Assembly: GCA_000320605.2 (NCBI GenBank)
Contig: KB445793.1
Span: 1,890,536-1,954,535 of the forward strand
Reading direction: 5' to 3'
DNA length: 64,000 nt
Source of the DNA: Gelatoporia subvermispora B
Taxonomy: Eukaryota; Basidiomycota; Agaricomycetes; Polyporales; Gelatoporiaceae
Shown: positions 22,020 to 32,916 of the stretch, one piece after another
Numbering within the stretch: the first letter of the stretch is position 1
How the letters are laid out: each line of letters opens with the position of its first letter
Position numbers and translations under genes: made by a program
Notes under the pieces: model-generated
Databases searched by the model: none
What the model was told of the DNA's origin: nothing
What the model saw: the letters and a program-made list of their open reading frames with translations, nothing else

Positions 22020-25000
22020 CTCTGAGGGAGTAGGATACGAACAGCGAATGCAGAGGGGGGAAGCAGTTCACCGGGACGACTGGGAGGGACGAGGACTCAA
22101 AGCACAAACAGCGGGGCATCTTATAGATTTCCTGGTCCGCCGGTGGTTCGGGTACCGAGGAGATAGGTCCATCACCGTCAGAGAGCATCAGTGTGCGCAT
22201 TCAGCGGTAATAACGTCCGCATTCGAGACGCCACGTTATCATGACATCCACGAGCTATTCTGACACAGTGCGAAGACGCGGGTGATATGTTGGCCGAATT
22301 GGTCATTGCGATGCAGAAGACGGTATCGGGTCCCAGGGGAACAGATGGACATTTTAGAGATTTGGTTGTGGTTCTCTCGCACGGCTGAGGAGTGCCTCGG
22401 TGTCAATGATGTCGGAAAGGGCCGCTGGGAGGCGAGGAAAGGGATCTATATGCAGATGGAAGATGCGAACCAGTTTGACAGAGAATTTACCGAACGTTTT
22501 GGTTAGCACAAGCATGGACGGGGCAGATCCCAGGCAGAAACTCCAAACCGACCCGGTCGCTAACTGTTGCACCTGACGCCCGTTTTGCGAGCCACGTGCC
22601 CTCCCGCGCGCGTCCTACTCCCGTTCATCCTCCTCAGGCCCAACCTTGTTGCACGCCTGCCGGGGATGTCTCACAAACTTTGCATGGCGTATCTTGGACG
22701 CTTCTGCCTCAGCGCGCTCTTTTCATATCCTGACCTCCTCGGCATTCGTAACATACGACGTAACCGCCTCATCACTTCGCACATTATGACTCAAGCATTA
22801 TCCTGTGCAGCTGCTTGATTCCACCGCCTGGCTCATTCACGGCAGAAGCGCAGAAGCCGTGACTGCCCCGAGATATCGACTTATCCCCTCGGAGTCTCCA
22901 CTATTGCGCGGCGCTGCGCCCAAACCTGTTAGATGAACAACATCTTTCATTGCGTTGGCACTGAACGGCAGTCCCTGAATGTGAGAAGGCCTCGGAGTTT
23001 TCGATGGCTTGCATCACGAAGCTTCTGAGAAGGTTCCAACACATTGAATTTTTCCTCAACTGTCTCTTGCCGTGACCGCAGAAGTCACAGGTGATGCAGA
23101 ACCATTCCGCGACTAGCCGCTCAAGCGCCTCCTTCGTTCGACAGCGCGACGGGCTTCCTGGCCCCTTGACTAGCGATCCAATATATTTCCGCCCGGCTGT
23201 ACGGCAGATGCAGTCTGAATCTGGAAGTGCGCACATGCCGGGGCAATTCTATGTCGTTTCTGCAGCTTCGCGTACCACGGACGTCTCCAGCGGCGCGGAC
23301 GCGCGGCACGTCTGTCCCAGGCATGTGGGATTTGTCGTGACCGCAGCATTCCTTTCTGACAAGGACGTTGCGCATGATACCGTCGTCGGAGCGACGGAGG
23401 GTCCTGTGAACACTCGTAGTTCCAGCGGGTCCGGTTCGTATGACGGATTGGAACGCATCGCCATGTGCGGCTCCTGGCCTCGCTTGTCTGCAGCGCCGAT
23501 CTGTCTCCGCAAACCTAAAAGCGCGCCCGATAAAGCAGGACGCACAACCGGAAGACACGCAGATGAGGTACGCCAGCAGCATTACATGCTCTTCGTGACA
23601 TACTGGGCCCGGCTGATTGTTCATGCATGATCCAAGCTTTGCGTAACTTTCCTGGCCCTGTAGGCCCGATACTTCCGGCGTACGAACTACCTTCTTTGAC
23701 TTTACGAACCTCACTGCAGGCGTTCTCTCGTGTTGCGCAGATCGCCCCCCAAAGTTTTTTTCCCATGCAGTGCAACCGCAGTGCCATGAGGTTCAGCCAC
23801 CAGATCCCTGCTCGCCCCACATCTACACAGATGGGCGGACGTTCTGTTTGGCCGAATGCGTATAACGCCTGCCCATATCAGAGAGCTGTCAATCTCAGCG
23901 TCTCGCACAGACTGATGCAGCCTTGGCCACATCCACCGGTGACAGCATCAGTAAAATATGATAGCCTTCACTGCGAACAGCACGAGGCCGGAGAGCAGAG
24001 TCTGGCCGAGATATGTTGACGTGAGGCTCTCACAGAGGGGAGCAGAACGTTTCACAGCCGCGCTGACGTGCGATGTGGATCCGGAGGTAATCTTTGTCGT
24101 GTGGAATATCCACCCTCGATTCTGGTAGGGAAGATGTCAGGCATTAACTTGCCCAATGCGGCCAGCGGTAGGCACGATCCTCGTACCCCCCATGGGCATT
24201 ATTCGGACATGAGCTCTTGCGACTCCATGAGGCATCAGTGCAAGCCGAAAGCCTATCACGATGTCCAGAGCATGCCCATACACCGCCGGAACAGTCAGCG
24301 CAAGTCACGCGTAGCGCGACATGGCTTGTGTTACGCCAGTACGGAGACAACGATTGAGTTGACGAGATGGTCTGGATATTGCACCATATCGGGAGCGCGG
24401 GCCCATGGAAGGAGGTACGTCCGCGAGCTTGCTGTACGCACGACTCAAGGATGGCGCCATGCGACCCGAACACACTCCCCAGCCGCCACAAACCCCCACT
24501 AGATGAAACCTTCGCGACGTGCGCCCTGCGACACCTCCTAGCAGCACGTCACCGCCGATACATTACGCTTCGCCCCGGTGAGCTCCCTAAATTTGATATG
24601 GCACGAATCCCCGGTGCTCGAGAAGCTCGTCGACGGCGCATCAAGGGGGCCAACCTCCTTAGCTGGCGTCTTTGATGACGAAGTCGACGAGAAATCAGCG
24701 CAAGTACCATATGAGGATATACGACGCTCGACTCCGCAAGGTGGCGGTGCCGAACAGGGCCCTGCGCAGAGCCGCCGGAGCGTAGCCCGCGCCTGCGAAG
24801 GCGAAGGGCGGCAAAGGCGAGGATAACAAGCGCGGCGAATTACTCACGAAGGACGAAAGGGGGTACAGGCACCGGAACATCCTGCGAGCAGAATCGAAAC
24901 GAATTTTGCAGTAAGGCGCTGCGTGCGTTTGGCGGGCTCGTATTCGTTCCTGACTGGTGGTCGGAGATATTGGTCGCGGCCATGGCCTTGAATTAAGCTT

Positions 25001-25986
25001 TCAGGCAAATCCACACTGTGGGCCGCGGTTGCGACGAATGGCTCTGAAACATCCGAGCTGTGCGTGTGGCCCATCTCGTATTATTACAGTGCGATCGCAC
25101 AGGGCGCAACAGCCACGCTGCATAGGCAAATAAGCATGCTAGCATCGGCATCAGAATACTCACAATTTCTTGCTAGGAGATCGGCAGGCACAGATGCCGC
25201 CGGAGTCTGGAGAGGACGACACGACGGGCACAAACAGATCCACCAGTAGGAGCCACGCATTGTACCTTCATTGAATTCAGCAATCAGGCTACGCAATGCA
25301 TACACGCCAAAAAGGTCGGCGGCGATATCTGATAGACACGCTCGCCAGGAAACGAATGAGCGAATGTAACCCGCGACGAGTCGCAAATGATCGAACGCCA
25401 CAATCCTCGCCACAGTTCGTGGCGGAAACCCTAACCCTGGTTGCACCCCGCCGATGATGTCAAACCGGCAGCTAACCTCCTGCACATGCTCCTTCGCGAG
25501 AAGAACTCTATATGACCGGCAAGCGGCCTTCATACCCGCGGCGGATAGCATACTTCGAACAACTACGATGTCTTGTTCTCGAGGTTCCAGTGCTAATGAC
25601 GCGCCCCCTCTCCGAATGTCGGCTTAGTACTGCTCAATAGACTGCTCACGCTCGAACTATAGCTGTTGAATACTCAAGAACTTCATCAGATATTACTCCA
25701 CGCGTGCACTCATACAGTAACTGGGCTGTGCAGATGACCGCCCTTGGTGCGCACATCCCACTCAAACCTTCAAGCCGAGCCGGCCATGACTCCCCGCTAC
25801 CAACCTCGAGTGGATCTATTAACCTCTAGCACGCTGCAGAACCGTCATGTGCAATGTGGTGCGCATACTATGGTCTGGCTTCTACCTGTTCGTAACGTCA
25901 TGTCATGTGCTTTGTGTAGTCTCCGCAGTGTTCTAGGAGTGCGGCATACATCACGGCCCAGAGTTAGCTAATTCGGCAGAGAGAGG
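22020..25986. other. Gene-poor region, 4 kb; no supported gene
   Basis: Reading frames up to about 195 codons occur on both strands (for example around 23.1-23.7 kb), but none shows a conserved motif, a signal peptide or a coherent chain of exons, and frames on both strands overlap. I also found no terminal inverted repeats or RNA genes by eye. It may hold decayed transposon sequence, but I cannot show this. Confidence 0.4.
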
Positions 25987-25993
25987 TATATAT
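25987..25993 (+). promoter_or_regulatory. Putative TATA box of secreted protein gene 1
   Basis: TATATAT lies about 113 bases upstream of the start codon at 26100. The paralogue at 27708 has TATATAA at a nearly equal distance, which supports a real core promoter. Confidence 0.5.
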
Positions 25994-26099
25994 GCCGCGC
26001 CGTCGCGCACCATGACGATACATAAGACAACGCCCCCGACCGCCACCGATCTTCCCCGCATCAGTGTACGCTCGAACTTGTATATACTCAATACCGAAA

Positions 26100-26666
26100 A
26101 TGGTGTTCATCCTCTTCTTCGCCGCTCTCGCGCTCCTCGCCGCGTTCACCGAGGCGCAGACCATCAGCATAGGCGCTCCGCTAGCGTACAGCACGATTGC
26201 AGCTGGGAGCAACATCACAGTCCAAGTCGTGCGTCCGGTACGTGCACCTTCAGAAATGACAATTATTACCCCTGACTAATTTGACTCGAATCGTCTATCA
26301 GTCAACCCTGACGGGCTCGCAAGAGGTCGCAGTCGTGATCGCATTAAATTCTTGCACGGAGCATCCAGACAACTCCTGCTCGTCGTTCGACGTCACACAG
26401 GACCTGGGCCATGTCATGTACACGGGGCCCTTCGCGCCTACGTATCAGACTGCCTCTCCGCAGAGCCAGCCAGCGCAGAACTTCACAATCCTCGTCCCTA
26501 GTGCAATGCCGCAGGGAGAGATGGCACTGACCGTGTCCCACTTCTCTCTCGTCGGGGTGAGATCTCGGCGTGTGTGCCCTCGGAGAAAATCAAACTGATG
26601 TCTTACTTGTAGGCGGGTCCATATCCGAGTCTCGAGGTCAAGAATATCACACTCATCGTGCAGTGA
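26100..26666 (+). CDS. Small secreted protein, family member 1
   Basis: About 145-residue protein of an unnamed agaricomycete family. Three exons: 26100-26237, 26302-26556 and 26613-26666. A signal peptide (MVFILFFAALALLAAFTEAQ) is followed by SIGAPLAYSTIAAGSNITV, which has an N-glycosylation sequon. Exon 2 has LTGSQEVAVVIALNSC and FDVTQDLGHVMYTGPF, with two cysteines that could pair, and LTVSHFSLVG. Exon 3 has AGPYPSLEVKNITLIVQ. All three family members in the window place introns at the same two points: after VxRP and after the (F/I)(S/L)xV(G/A) end of exon 2. Secreted and probably glycosylated; function unknown. The beta-rich pattern suggests a single small domain (inference). Confidence 0.85.
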
Positions 26667-26972
26667 TCGATTTCGCTGCACAGGTGGTTACGCAGGACCA
26701 CACGAAAATCCATGAGAGGAAGGTGAATGGATAATGACTCTGCCCGAATCTTTCCGTTCGTGACTGGTTTGCGCTGTTACCATGCTACACTCGGACACGC
26801 CGGAGCAGTCAGTACACATCGGACATCTGTACAAATTACACTATCAACAAGCTTTTGATGCATTGTTCTAGTTGATTATTGAAATAAAAGCAGACAGATT
26901 CATGAGTGAATTATACTTTGTTTGAACTGAGCAGCAACTTTCTGCGGATGCAACGACAAAAAAGCAAAAAAG

Positions 26973-27058
26973 TCCTTCGAGCCGGGATCGAACCAGCGAC
27001 CTCAAGATGACAGGGTAACCATTACAGTCTCGCGCTCTTCCAACTGAGCTATCGAAGG
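26973..27058 (-). tRNA. tRNA-Tyr (GUA) with a 13-base intron
   Basis: Reads on the minus strand from CCTTCGATAGCTCAGTTGG to a 3' end TCGAAGG plus A. The acceptor stem CCTTCGA/TCGAAGG pairs fully; the D arm AGCTCAGTTGGAAGAGC and the T arm with GGTTCGATCCC are canonical. The anticodon loop is CTGTAA, interrupted between positions 37 and 38 by a 13-base intron, then A; the stem CGAGA pairs with TCTTG. The anticodon GTA (complement of 27023-27025) reads tyrosine codons. T-rich DNA follows the 3' end, as for RNA polymerase III termination. The mature length is 73 before CCA addition. Confidence 0.93.
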
Positions 27059-27583
27059 CTTATTGGATGTCAGTCACTAAACTAGATGACTCGTTCGTAT
27101 TTCGTACCGCTCAGCCAAAGGGAAAGCTCCATGAAACGCGTCAACACGAGCGTACGGCATCCATCGCTTGTTATGACAAGCACTGTTCTCTCTGTTTCTT
27201 CGACTCGCCGGGTTCCAATCATGGGCCTACAGCGGACTTTGCAGGCGGATTTATTCTTGCATTAGCCATGCACTGCCAAGCTCAGCATCCGATGCGAAAC
27301 ACAGCGGGCGAAACACAGCGAGGAAGGTTGCGCGAGTTGCCCAGCCAGCAGCTGAGCCAGAGAGGCCGGGGCGTTACTAGGCCGCCACTGCGTCGCCAGC
27401 TCCGCTGCCCACCAACCAGAGGTCTCCCCCAGCCGCCTGTTCACGGCACGTTCCCCCTGCTGCATTTCTCCTCGGCCAAAATTGGCCGCACGGCGCCTCA
27501 CTGGCGCTCCTCGAACGAGTCGGAGCTCACCGCCCGCCGCACGGCGGCACTGCCGCCAGCGCACGGGACGGCACGCGGAGGAG
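27059..27583. other. Intergenic; promoter region of secreted protein gene 2
   Basis: About 0.5 kb upstream of the second secreted protein gene, GC-rich toward the TATA box. Open frames here on both strands are low-complexity and show no conserved motif. Confidence 0.4.
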
Positions 27584-27590
27584 TATATAA
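27584..27590 (+). promoter_or_regulatory. TATA box of secreted protein gene 2
   Basis: TATATAA about 118 bases upstream of ATG 27708, followed by a CT-rich stretch (about 27605-27635) that resembles fungal transcription start regions. A strong-looking core promoter for a secreted protein gene. Confidence 0.6.
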
Positions 27591-27707
27591 GCCCGCGCTG
27601 GGGCCCTCCTGCTCCTCACCAGCTCCTCACCGACCGCACTACCCATTTCGTACACGACCTCGCTTGCCTCCTAATCCTACCCTAGCTCCACCTCGCAAGC
27701 CAGCATA

Positions 27708-28273
27708 ATGTTCAAGTCCGTCGTCTTCGCCCTTGGTCTCGCCGCCTCCGTCCTCGCGCAGAACATTCAGATCGGTGGCCCCGCTGAGTTCGCGAGCATC
27801 ACCGCAGGGAGCAACATCACCGTTGAGGTTGACCGTCCGGTACGTCCGCTGCAGCGCTCGCATAATCTAATATTGTAACTTACCTTGCGCCGCCCACAGG
27901 ACTCCCTCACGGGTTCGCAGGAGGTCGCGATTGTCATTGCGCTTAACTCCTGCTCCGGCCACCCCGACAACTCGTGCGCGTCCTTCGACGTCACTCAGGA
28001 CCTCGGCCACATCCTGTACTCAGGCCCGTACGACCCCGAGTTCCACCAGGGTGCCGGCCTCCCCAACAAGCCGCCATACCAGAACTTCTCGGTACAGGTT
28101 CCGTCGAACCTGCCCGCGGGCGAGGCGGCCCTCACTGTCTCCCACTTCTCTCTCGTTGGTGTACGTCTATTTTTGTTCGTCGTGTCGTCAAGTCAAACTA
28201 ACGAATTCGTTCGATTCAGGCGGGTCCGTTCCCCTTCTTCGAGGTGAAGAACATCACCCTCACCGTCGCTTGA
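27708..28273 (+). CDS. Small secreted protein, family member 2
   Basis: Tandem paralogue of the gene at 26100. Exons 27708-27839, 27900-28160 and 28220-28273. Signal peptide MFKSVVFALGLAASVLAQ, then IQIGGPAEFASITAGSNITV. Exon 2 starts DSLTGSQEVAIVIALNSC, with FDVTQDLGHILYSGPYDP, KPPYQNFSVQVPSN and LTVSHFSLVG. Exon 3 is AGPFPFFEVKNITLTVA. N-glycosylation sequons occur at NIT and NFS. Same intron positions and phases as the other two copies. Function unknown; the conserved block LxGSQEVA(I/V)VIALNSC and the C-terminal EVKNITL end are the family marks. Confidence 0.88.
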
Positions 28274-28554
28274 ACGACTCCCTCCTGTGTCACGTACTCT
28301 ACGACGACATGATTCTCCTGGACGCTAATGCTGACGGACATGGACTCACGGATACTCACTACATTCACGCACTGCATAGCACTTAGTACAACGCTCACTG
28401 TACACTATCTTAACATCAACTACTCCGACTCACTATTGTAGTCGTTTCATATTTCAGTCATCACTATTCGTGTGCATGTGAAATCACTGCAGGATGATAC
28501 ATGACAGATAAAGAAGGTCTAAGGTATTCTTCATTCGCTGGAATGAAGACATCA
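28274..28554. other. Short intergenic region between convergent genes
   Basis: 281 bases of 3' flank shared by secreted protein gene 2 (+) and the MATE transporter (-); no gene seen. Confidence 0.4.
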
Positions 28555-30808
28555 TCAGTTTGAAACTTGCTCGTGCATCTGGCGTCTCTTCGCTTCCTCC
28601 TGGTTGCGCTGTATGCCCTTCTGGACCTCTTTGTCCCAGTTCGTACCGAACCAAACGACAGCATATTCTCCCAGACCTACAATGAAGAGCGCCACAACCT
28701 GACCTGAGGAGGGAAAAAGGCACAGTGAGCATGCGGTCCATAACACAACTTATAGTGTTTCACGGACCGATCCACAAGCCCCGTAGTCCCAAATGAGTCC
28801 GGGGATGGAAGGCTAGCGTGATACCCATAGGCAACGCCAATACATAATACGCGACTACATTGAATATTGCCCCAAGGTGCTGCCGGCCTGCACAGCACTG
28901 ATCAGCGGCCATCCCAGCCATCACTGCAATCTGACACACCTTGACCTCGGAGGACGCCTCCACACGAGCCGGCGAGCCCGTCCGCGACCTGCAGTGTCGT
29001 AATCTCACAAATTATCATTGCAGCACGAGATGCGCGAGACCCACCTGGAATGACGCCACCAGCGGCATGACCTGGCTGACGAGCAGCACAACTGCGCCAT
29101 CATCGCTGAACAGGTATCCAAACACCTACGAGCCCCGCGATCACGGACAAAACGGGATAGCGCAAAGTCAGCTGGAGCGGCGTGCACCGACAGCGGGGCG
29201 CTCACGTCTTTTGTGGCGATGAGCACGACCATGACCGCGAAGCCGACGACGATACTGAGGCCCGCGGACGCGTGCGCTGCACGACGCGCACCCTCCGCGT
29301 CCCGCGCCCCGATGAGGCTTCCGACGCGCGTCGACGCCGCGACACCTGCAAGCGCACCACGCGCACGCAATCTCAGATTAGCTCGCCGATCGCTGGTCGG
29401 ATCTGTGTCCACGAAAGGGCACGCTGACCTATGCCGAACGGGATAGTGTTGAGGACTGTACAGCACATGCCGCGGCAGGCAAGCAACACACGAACGCGGG
29501 CGAAGTCAGTGCGAGATCGCGATCTGGGGGGAGAACGGGCGACGCACTCTGGTCGGTGGTCATGATGGCGGACTGTGCGGCGAGCGGGAGCGCGCCCAGG
29601 CGCCCGGCCGCAAGCGCGACGATCTCGAAGGCGGCCCTGTCACTCGGTTAGCATCTCGAGGGAGTGCGCGGGAGAACGCGCGTGCGCACCATTCGGTGCC
29701 GACCATCAGAATCCCGGGGATCGCGAGCTTGAGGAACGTGACGCAGCTGCGCCAGTCGAGGACCGCCGCGGGCTGGAGCCCGGCCCAGGTGCCGTTGCGC
29801 TTGTGCGTCGGGGAAAGGCGCGTCACCAGGATGAGGAGCGCGAAGCAGAGCCAGTAGGTGATGGAGATGGCGAGCGGGGCACCGAGCCAGCGGAGCGGCG
29901 TGTGGTGCACGAGCGCGATATTGAGCGCAAGGTTCACCGGGGCGACGAGGATAAGCACGAGCGTGGACGCGCGCATGATCCCTGTAAGTGCGAAGCTCGC
30001 TCAGCTGGCAGACTATGGACGGCTCTGCCGTAATCGCGCACCCTGGCACTGCAGATACTTCTTGAGACTCTCGAAGCCGATGTACCCTGGCGCTCCAACG
30101 ATCAAGACGCGCAGGAAGCTCTGGACGTTGTGGCTGAGTGTAGGGTCCTGTCCAAGAAGGAGAAGCACAGGCTCGATGAAGAACCAGAGTAAAGCTACAG
30201 GAGTAAAGAGGAGCCAGAGGAGCACGAGGCAGCGCTGGAGATGAATCGAGACGGAGGGCCGGTCGCCGCCGGTGAAGGCCTGGGACGCGAGCGTGTCAAG
30301 GGCAGTCGTGCCTCCGAGGGCTACACACCATCCTGCTTGATGTGCGGCGGGGCAAAGGTCAATATTTTGAATGCCATAATTGACTAGGATTATGTGACGC
30401 ACCGACCATGGCAAGCATGAGCGAAAATGCGGCGACGGAAAGCTCATCTGGTCCTAGGCGACCGGTGACGAGTACAGAGACTGTCTGGATTGAATTCTGG
30501 AGGATGTAAGACAGAATCACTGGAAAACATCAAGGGTGATGAGCGCGATTTGTCGGGGCGGGAGACTCAGACTGGAAGACGCGCGCACCGGGAACAGAGT
30601 CCACGAGGAGAGACGCGAGGAGCGGCCCGAAAGCCCGGGTCGAGCCTGCTGCATCGGGACTTGCTGTGGCACAAGAACTTTGCTCGGACGTTGCGAGTGC
30701 AGGCGATGAGCTCCTCGTCGGCGAAAACAAAGTCTCCTCGCTCGCGGGCTTGGAAAGCAGAGGCTGAGTCTCATCTGTAGCGCGGGCAGAGTTTGGAGAG
30801 GACATCAT
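28555..30808 (-). CDS. MATE family efflux transporter (fungal Erc1-like)
   Basis: Multi-pass transporter of the MATE family, which exports organic compounds in exchange for cations. The N-terminal exon (from 30808) encodes a hydrophilic Ser-rich leader, [20 protein letters not shown]. Next come [20 protein letters not shown] and [19 protein letters not shown], then [20 protein letters not shown] (the conserved first MATE half-repeat). Further segments: [25 protein letters not shown], then [29 protein letters not shown] and NTIPFGIG, typical of yeast/fungal MATE proteins. The second half has [20 protein letters not shown]. The end is [18 protein letters not shown], closing with a charged tail ending [11 protein letters not shown]. 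About 8-9 short introns. Two MATE halves are present, so it looks complete. Confidence 0.85.
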
Positions 30809-31356
30809 GGGCTTCCGACCCGGGTTCCAGCGGGAACAACCCCCGCAGCCCCGCTTATACGCATCTCGTTAACTCGTGGCTCTCGTCATGACTCTCTCTC
30901 GAAATATCTCTCTTGATGCTGCCAACAAATCACGGAGCACAGCGCTTCCGTATCTCCGCATGTTCTCTTGGTCAACCCGATACTGATCGGCTCGGGGCCC
31001 TATGGGCCCGCCACTACTCCAGACTCAAATCCGAGTTGCACGACGCTCACCTAGGTACCATGGGTATCAAGCACTCCGGTGATTAGGGTCTCTCGTCATA
31101 TGCAGCGCCTCATGGCCAGATACTAGCTCGTCCCTGATGGAATATGGAAGCCCATACCGTAACGGCTGCCTTATGCATATTCCATTTTCCCAATCCCTCT
31201 GCAACGTCACATTTCCGTGCGTTCGACTTATCGGTCATGGGGCGACGCCCACGCGTTATCTCGCTCCGGCAGTTGGCGGTCATCGCACGCTGAATGATAT
31301 ATATTGCCTCTCGCGTACAACGATGAGCTCAGTCGACCGCTCGAAATCACTCCAGC
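30809..31356. promoter_or_regulatory. Divergent upstream region of MATE transporter and agmatinase
   Basis: 548 bases between divergent start codons. A TATATAT-type motif at about 31297-31304, about 55 bases upstream of the agmatinase ATG, is the likely core promoter of that gene. No gene is seen inside. Confidence 0.4.
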
Positions 31357-32916
31357 ATGTGGTCTTCAGCTCGTATTCTCTCGCTCGTCTCCCTCGCTCT
31401 CGCCGTCTTAGCTCATGATGAGCACGACCATGACCTCCAGATGCCTCTTGACTACGTGAGATTCCCGTACCAGGCTGCTTACCCCGGTGACAACGAAGGT
31501 CATGCCGCTGTATCGTCATTCCGTGCCTCATCTCATCATTTTCCACTTATAGTCACCGCTGATTCCATCTTCTCTGGCATTACGACATTTGCCAAGCTCC
31601 CGTGGGTCAAATGCCTTGGAAAAGACAAAAGCGAAACTTTTGACATAGCCTTCATCGGAGCGCCATTCGTACGTATGACCGCCCATACCCCACGCATTGT
31701 CTTGCCGAAACAGAATAATGGCCCACAGGACACCGGGACGTCATACCGTCCGGGCGCGAGGTTCGGCCCAGCAGGCATACGAGCCGGCTCGAGGCGTCTC
31801 ACGCTGTATGGAGGCTACAACGTGCCCCTCGAAGTGAATCCCTTCCTTTCCGGGCTGAAGATCGTGGACTGCGGTGACATTCCCGTGACACCTTACGACA
31901 ACAAGTACGCCATCCAGCAGATCGAGAACGGACACAAAGAGCTGCTTAGTCGCAAGGCATTCTCACCGCTTGGGAACGACTCGCTCACTGGCCAGTCCCT
32001 GACGCCCATTTCAGCTGACGGCGTGAACCACCCTCGTGTCATCACGCTTGGAGGGGACCACACCGTCGTTCTGCCCATCTTGCGCTCCATTAACAGTGTC
32101 TACGGTCCTATTTCTGTTATCCACTTCGACAGCCACCTCGATACATGGAAGCCGCAGGTTTTCGGTGGCGCCCCTTCCTCCCAAGCCGCCATTAATCACG
32201 GAACCTATTTCTATTGGGCTAGCCAGGAAGGGTTGATCAAGAATGGGTCATCAATTGCAAGTATCTCTTGTTCTATTTACCCTCCCCTTATTCGTTTCCC
32301 TCTCTGCCATGAATTTGTGATCCTAGTTTGTCTCTGTGATTTAGCACGGCGCCATCCGCACGACTCTGTCTGGTCCCGCGGACTATGCGAACGACGACGC
32401 CTCTGGCTTCCAGCGGATCGAGGCCCGCGAGATTGATACAATCGGTATGAACGATCCCACCTGTTATAGCAATAGACTTCTGACAGTTTGGGTAGGCACT
32501 GACGGCATCATCAAGAAGATTCGTGACACTGTGGGTGACCGCCCCGCCTATCTCTCCATCGACGTACGTGCGACGTTTAGGCGTTCCCAGCCATTGACTT
32601 ACATTGTCTTAGATCGACTCCATTGATCCCGCGTTCGCTCCGGCTACCGGAACGCCGGAAACTGGAGGGTGGTCCACACGCGAGTTGCGGACCATCCTGC
32701 GCGGCCTTGACGGCCTTCACATTGTCTCCGCTGACATCGTCGAAGTCGCCCCCGCTTACGACACAAACGCCGAGCTAACCACGATGGCGGCTGCGGACGT
32801 GAGTCTCACCCACTGGTGCGGTGGCTAGGTGTGCTCATATGATCACGGGTGGCTAGGTCCTATACGAAGTCTTGAGCGTTATGGCAAAGACTCCCTTAGG
32901 TAAGGTCAAGGCCTAG
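31357..32916 (+). CDS. Agmatinase/ureohydrolase with secretion signal
   Basis: Mn-dependent ureohydrolase of the arginase fold; agmatinases hydrolyse agmatine to putrescine and urea. A hydrophobic signal peptide ([20 protein letters not shown]) precedes a His-rich segment, so the enzyme is probably secreted or vacuolar. Family motifs: DIAFIGAPF, then after an intron [32 protein letters not shown] (metal-binding His/Asp), [11 protein letters not shown] (DxHxD), [20 protein letters not shown] (DxD) and [20 protein letters not shown]. All metal ligands are present. Four or more short introns; a stretch after HAAVSS may be a further in-frame intron. I end it at TAG 32914-32916 after GKVKA. Arginase is an alternative, but the TGTPE end and [14 protein letters not shown] block favour agmatinase. 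Confidence 0.88.

Noticed and set aside
23091..23714. Overlapping 179- and 197-codon frames on opposite strands
   Set aside because: No conserved motif, biased composition, and both strands open at once; typical chance frames in GC-rich DNA.
25426..25437. Telomere-like AAACCCTAACCC
   Set aside because: Only about two repeat units in the middle of ordinary sequence; no array.
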